In this document: one piece after another, positions 8,287 to 11,890 of the stretch
Layout of the letters: the number at the start of each line of letters is the position of its first letter
How positions within the stretch are numbered: the stretch's first letter is position 1
NCBI GenBank assembly: GCA_001598975.1
Contig: BBXU01001070.1
Location: 1-11,890 of the forward strand
Direction: 5' to 3'
Origin: Parachlorella kessleri
Lineage: Eukaryota; Chlorophyta; Trebouxiophyceae; Chlorellales; Chlorellaceae
Length of the DNA stretch: 11,890 nt
Made by a program: the position numbers and the translations under genes
Notes under the pieces: generated by a model
Database searches by the model: none
Told to the model about the DNA's origin: nothing
The model's input: the letters and a program-made list of their open reading frames with translations, nothing else

Positions 8287-11200
8287 ATGACACAGAGGTG
8301 CCCCAGCGCGCCGCGAGCGGCTGGGGTGCAACAGAGACAGCTTACATCACAGTTACTCAACCTGCCTGGCGTTCGAAGGCCCCGGCCCTCGGCTTGCTTT
8401 GGGCGGCACCTCCCACTGGTTGGCCACTCAGCACTGCCGCCTCACCTGCGGGCTGCTAGGCACCAACGACGGGCCTATTTGGCTGTCAGCAACGCAGCAG
8501 CCACAGAGGACCAGCAAACGTATGCAGGAGGCAAAGTAGCCAAGGTGGGTTGGTGGTGCGCGTGGCTAGTGTTGGCTTACAACGTGACCCTGTTCTTCAG
8601 TTGTAGGTAGGTCTGTGCGAAAGCGTGTTGTTTCTCACATTCTTGCTGCTGCGATGCTTGCGTCCTGGAGAGCCGACTGTGCGTGTGGTGGGCAGAAAGA
8701 GCTCTATTTTGCATCGTCCGCAGGTGCCGCCCTCACGTGTGAGGAACTTCTCCATCATAGCCCACATCGACCATGGCAAGTCCACACTTGCGGACCAGCT
8801 TCTTATAAAAACAGACACTGTGGAGAATAGGGACATGCAGGTGGGTGCTGGGAGGTTGAGCTGGCACCTTTGCTGGGCCTTTTCCTCGGTAAAGCGGGCT
8901 GCCGAGCAAGGAGGGGTGCAGCAGCAGCATACAGTTGAAGAGACCTTGGGGACAAAACACATCTGATGTCAGTGGAACAGCCATGCCCAGCCTGTGCACT
9001 GCACAGTCGGCTGGAAGCTACCTGACTCCGTCGAGTTTCAGTTAGTTTCAGCTGGATGTGATAGCTTCTGGCGCTCCCAACGTTGGCACCGTGACTCCCC
9101 AGCAATGCCATGCTCCATTCCCGGCCGCCTTGGACCGGTCCTTCTGCTCCCTTCTGCAATGCCCCCCGCCCGTCTGACTCCCACCACCCCGCAGGCTCAG
9201 TACCTCGATGGCATGGACCTCGAGCGAGAGCGGGGCATTACCATCAAGCTGAACACAGCCCGCATGAAGTACCGGGCCAGCGACGGGCAGGTGTATGCCC
9301 TCAACCTTATAGACACGCCTGGCCACGTGGATTTCTCTTATGAGGTAAACAGATTTTCTCTGTGGGTGCCTAACATGGTGCACTTCACGGCTGACCAGGG
9401 CACTGTGGGGAGATGAGGCGGGCTGCTGGGAAGGGTGGGCGTGTCAGCACCCAGCCGTGTTTTTGGGCCTAAGCTTTCAGCAATAGTAAGAGGGATCTGG
9501 GCTCTGCAAGCTCGCCAGGCCGCAGCCTGTGGCCAAGGCCACTCCCGTGCACCCGCTGTGCTCACTCTTTGGTGCCTGGACCCCTCTGAGCGCAGGTGTC
9601 CAGGTCACTTGCAGCCTGCGAGGGCTGCTTGCTAGTGGTGGATGCCAGCCAGGGCGTTGAGGCGCAGACCCTGGCCAATGTCTACCTTGCCCTTGAGAAT
9701 GACTTAGAGATCATCCCCGTGCTGAACAAGATTGACCTGCCAGGTACACCAGGGGTGGCAGAGCTGGCTTGCAGAAACGCCCCGCTAGCGCCAGCAAGTG
9801 GGGTTCGTAACATGGTGTAGGGTCGCGTGGGGGCCCCACCTGGGCTGCCAAGCGTGCAATGAATATTGCAACTAGTAGTCATGTGGGCCTGTGGGTGCGC
9901 CAAGCCAGGACCTGTAAGGCGATGCTACTCCACCCTGCCGTACCCCTGTCTTATCCACCTGCCACTGCTTCTAACTGGTTTTACTCTGCAGGAGCTGAGC
10001 CTGAGCGAGTGAAGCGGGAGATTGAGGAGGTGGTGGGGCTGGACTGCAGCGAGGCGATCATGGCATCCGCCAAGCAGGGCATCGGAATTGAGGAGATCCT
10101 GGAGTCCGTGGTGCGGCGGATACCTGCGCCCGCAGACAACCGGGGGAAGCCGCTGCGAGCGCTCATATTTGACTCCTACTATGACTCATACAAGGTGCGC
10201 TAGGGATTGTAGGTGTCTGGTGGGGAGAGTGAAGAACAGGGGTGCGCAAAATTGCGCCTGTGGCAGGATGGGATGGGATTGGTAATTGGAATGGTGTGGT
10301 GTCAGCAAACCTCGCAAGGAACCTTTGGGGAAGAGGCGGGGGGCGACGCTGGGTGTGGTTATGTGTTGTGAGCGGGTGCGCTGTGCATGAAGGTGCTGCA
10401 CAACGTTTGCAGCGTGCGCAGCAGGCAAGGCCAGCGCCCGCTCACACAGAGCATGCCTTGTGACTTGCTGCAGGGCGTGGTGGTCCAGTTCCGTGTGGTG
10501 GACGGCGAGCTGCGGAAGGGCGACGTGGTCAAGTTCATGAACACCGGCTGCGAGTACGACATCACCGAGCTGGGGGTGCTGGCGCCCAAGGCGGTGGAGG
10601 TGCGGGGGGAGGGGCGCGGGGCAGCAGGGAGGTTGGGAGCAGGGAAAGGAAGTGCTGGCGCCCAAGGCGGTGGAGGTGGGGGAGGGGCGGGGGGCAATGG
10701 GGAGGTTGGGAGCAGGGGCAGGAAGTGATAAATGAAGGGAGGGAGGGAGGGGTGTGGAGAGGAGGTGGTGTAGGTGTTGGTCGTGAAGGATAGGGCTGCT
10801 GGTAGGTCCCCTGTGGCCTTTTGTGTCTCAGCAGCTGTGGCAGCTGTTGTGATGTGCCTGAGTCTTCATGCCATCGCATGCCGCGTTAGCAGTTCCTCTT
10901 GTTTGCAAGGCCAGCGCCTAAGGCTGCACTGGTCGACGCGGGGAGTTTAGGAAAGCATAACCAACCCTGGGGGCAGGGTACCCCCAGTGTATTCCACTGT
11001 GCTTGCAAGTATACACTGCAGACCTCTCTCATCAGCCCCAGGCGCTGGACATCCTCCGTTTATCACTGGTGTCCTCAGGCAGGGAACCCTGCCCCGCCCC
11101 CCGTGCGCCGTGCCCAGGCTTCTTGCCACTGGTCTCTTCACTCGGAAACCCTACCCCGCTCCCCCCTTGCCCCCTGCCCAGGTGGACGCGCTGTACGCTG

Positions 11201-11760
11201 GCGAGGTGGGCTACCTGGCCGCATCCATCAAGACCGTCGCCGACGCGCGGGTGGGCGACACCATCACACTGAGGAAGGCGCCCGCCGCCGAGGCGCTGCC
11301 CGGATACACAGAGGCGATGCCCATGGTGTTCTGCGGGCTCTTCCCCACAGGTAGGCCGGGAGTGCTGCCCTGCTGCCGTGCCGTGCCGTGCGTGCTGGGA
11401 AGGCCAGGGGAGGCGGTGAATCTGCGGGCGACACGCAGCAGCCCTGGGTGCATGGTTTAAACTGGTGCGTGTGTCACAAAGATGGAGGCAAGATATTCTG
11501 CCTACCACTGGGCTGTCGCATCCTACGCCAAGGAAGCATGGCTGCTCTGACTGGCATGCCTCCCCGCCCACTTGCTTGCATCCGCAACCCCCTGTTGCCC
11601 CGCCGCCGCAGAGGCCGACCAGTACCCCGACCTGCGTGAGGCGCTCCAGAAGCTGCAGCTGAACGACGCGGCGCTGCAGTTTGAGCCGGAGGTCTCGTCC
11701 GCCATGGGCTTTGGCTTCCGTTGCGGATTCCTGGGGCTGCTGCACATGGAGATCGTGCAG
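8287..11760 (+). CDS. LEPA: Translation factor LepA / EF4, plastid type, N-terminal 440 codons, 3' partial
   Basis: A ribosome-bound translational GTPase (EF4) that in plants supports chloroplast translation. Eight exons keep phase: 8287-8544, 8724-8840, 9195-9344, 9596-9743, 9992-10194, 10474-10599, 11182-11350 and 11612-11760. Intron 8 runs off the right edge. Residues 1-86 have no LepA similarity and are rich in Arg, Ser, Ala and Pro with few acidic residues, as in a transit peptide. The GTPase domain follows: G1 AHIDHGKST (99-107), G2 RERGITIK (136-143), G3 DTPGH (165-169), G4 NKID (219-222) and G5 SAK (250-252). LepA signatures after it are [14 protein letters not shown], domain II around [43 protein letters not shown] and [20 protein letters not shown]. 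Exons match plant chloroplast LEPA better than mitochondrial GUF1. The C-terminal part, about 240 residues judging from the plant protein, is missing only because the window ends. The ATG at 8287 is inferred; the frame is open upstream without a stop. Confidence 0.95.
10576..10724 (+). repeat. Tandem duplication spanning the LepA exon 6 / intron 6 boundary
   Basis: A unit of 76 bp (10576-10651) is followed by a second copy of about 73 bp (10652-10724). The first 27 bases are identical (10576-10602 and 10652-10678) and encode the last residues of exon 6 (VLAPKAVE) plus the GT donor. The rest is a diverged G-rich intron segment sharing GGGAGGTTGGGAGCAGGG. The offset of 76 is not a multiple of three, so the second copy would be out of frame and is best read as intronic, carrying a spare donor at 10676. 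Confidence 0.85.
11064..11181 (+). repeat. Degenerate tandem repeat of about 63 bp covering the LepA intron 6 acceptor
   Basis: Two successive segments (11064 to about 11117, and 11127 to 11181) share CACTGGT at the start, AACCCT followed by CCCCGC in the middle, and TGCCCAGG at the end, at an offset of 63-64 bp. The second copy ends in the acceptor that restores the LepA frame (AG at 11180-11181). The first ends in an equivalent unused AG at 11116-11117. Confidence 0.65.
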
Positions 11761-11890
11761 GTGGGGAGAGCTGCTGCTGTAGCTGCCTGCTGCGCAGGGG
11801 CACCTGGGCGGTGTGGGTGCCTCTCGTACTGCCTCCTTGCTAGGGGGGGCAGCTGTGCTGAGCTGGTTGACTAGCAGGGGCTGGGGGGGG

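Noticed and set aside
10652..10728. Second copy of the VLAPKAVE segment as an additional coding exon of LepA
   Set aside because: It is offset by 76 bp and thus out of frame, it has no acceptor of its own in phase, and joining exon 6 directly at 10599 to 11182 gives the normal LepA spacing.
11032..11745. Open reading frame of 237 codons on the minus strand
   Set aside because: It lies antisense across LepA exons 7 and 8 and the intron between them. It resembles no family I know and is explained by the GC-rich codon use of the opposite strand.
8287..11760. Bacterial lepA or mitochondrial GUF1 as the identity of the EF4 gene
   Set aside because: Seven phase-consistent spliceosomal introns rule out a bacterial gene, and the exon sequences (for example the segment before the SAK motif and the IPAP segment) resemble plant chloroplast LEPA more than GUF1.
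1..11890. tRNA, rRNA, CRISPR array, transposase or prophage genes
   Set aside because: Nothing on either strand showed cloverleaf-like genes, regular spaced repeats or mobile-element coding sequence.

Overview
The window is nuclear DNA from a photosynthetic eukaryote, most likely a green alga (Chlorophyta). Four protein-coding genes are split into many short exons by spliceosomal introns of roughly 110-580 nt with GT..AG (once GC..AG) borders. Their products are an intraflagellar transport protein (IFT70), a plant/algal-type hypersensitive-induced-reaction protein (HIR, SPFH family), a plant-type CxxCxxCC zinc/iron-chelating protein and a plastid-type LepA/EF4. A ciliary protein beside a plastid translation factor fits a green lineage that has, or recently had, flagella. 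I cannot name the genus from the sequence.

Layout: (1) 1-2452, plus strand: the last seven exons of IFT70/TTC30, with the 5' half upstream of the window. (2) 2453-3137: convergent intergenic spacer with no recognisable gene. (3) 3138-5908, minus strand: a complete 11-exon HIR gene of 293 codons, with one GC-AG intron. (4) 5909-6241: divergent promoter carrying two short tandem duplications. (5) 6242-7801, plus strand: five exons of a YkgJ-like CxxCxxCC protein, probably organelle-targeted. (6) 7802-8286: coding-like helical segments between the stop of that gene and the LepA start; I could not resolve them with confidence. (7) 8287-11760, plus strand: the first eight exons of LepA/EF4 (440 codons), starting with a transit-peptide-like leader and containing the whole GTPase domain, with the rest beyond the right edge. 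LepA intron 6 (10600-11181) is unusual: tandem duplications have copied both its donor region and its acceptor region.

The four genes do not form a functional cluster: cilium assembly, a membrane microdomain protein, an uncharacterised metal-binding protein and organelle translation. All exon models were built by joining GT/GC..AG borders so that reading phase is kept and the conceptual protein matches remembered family features. No search or transcript data were available.
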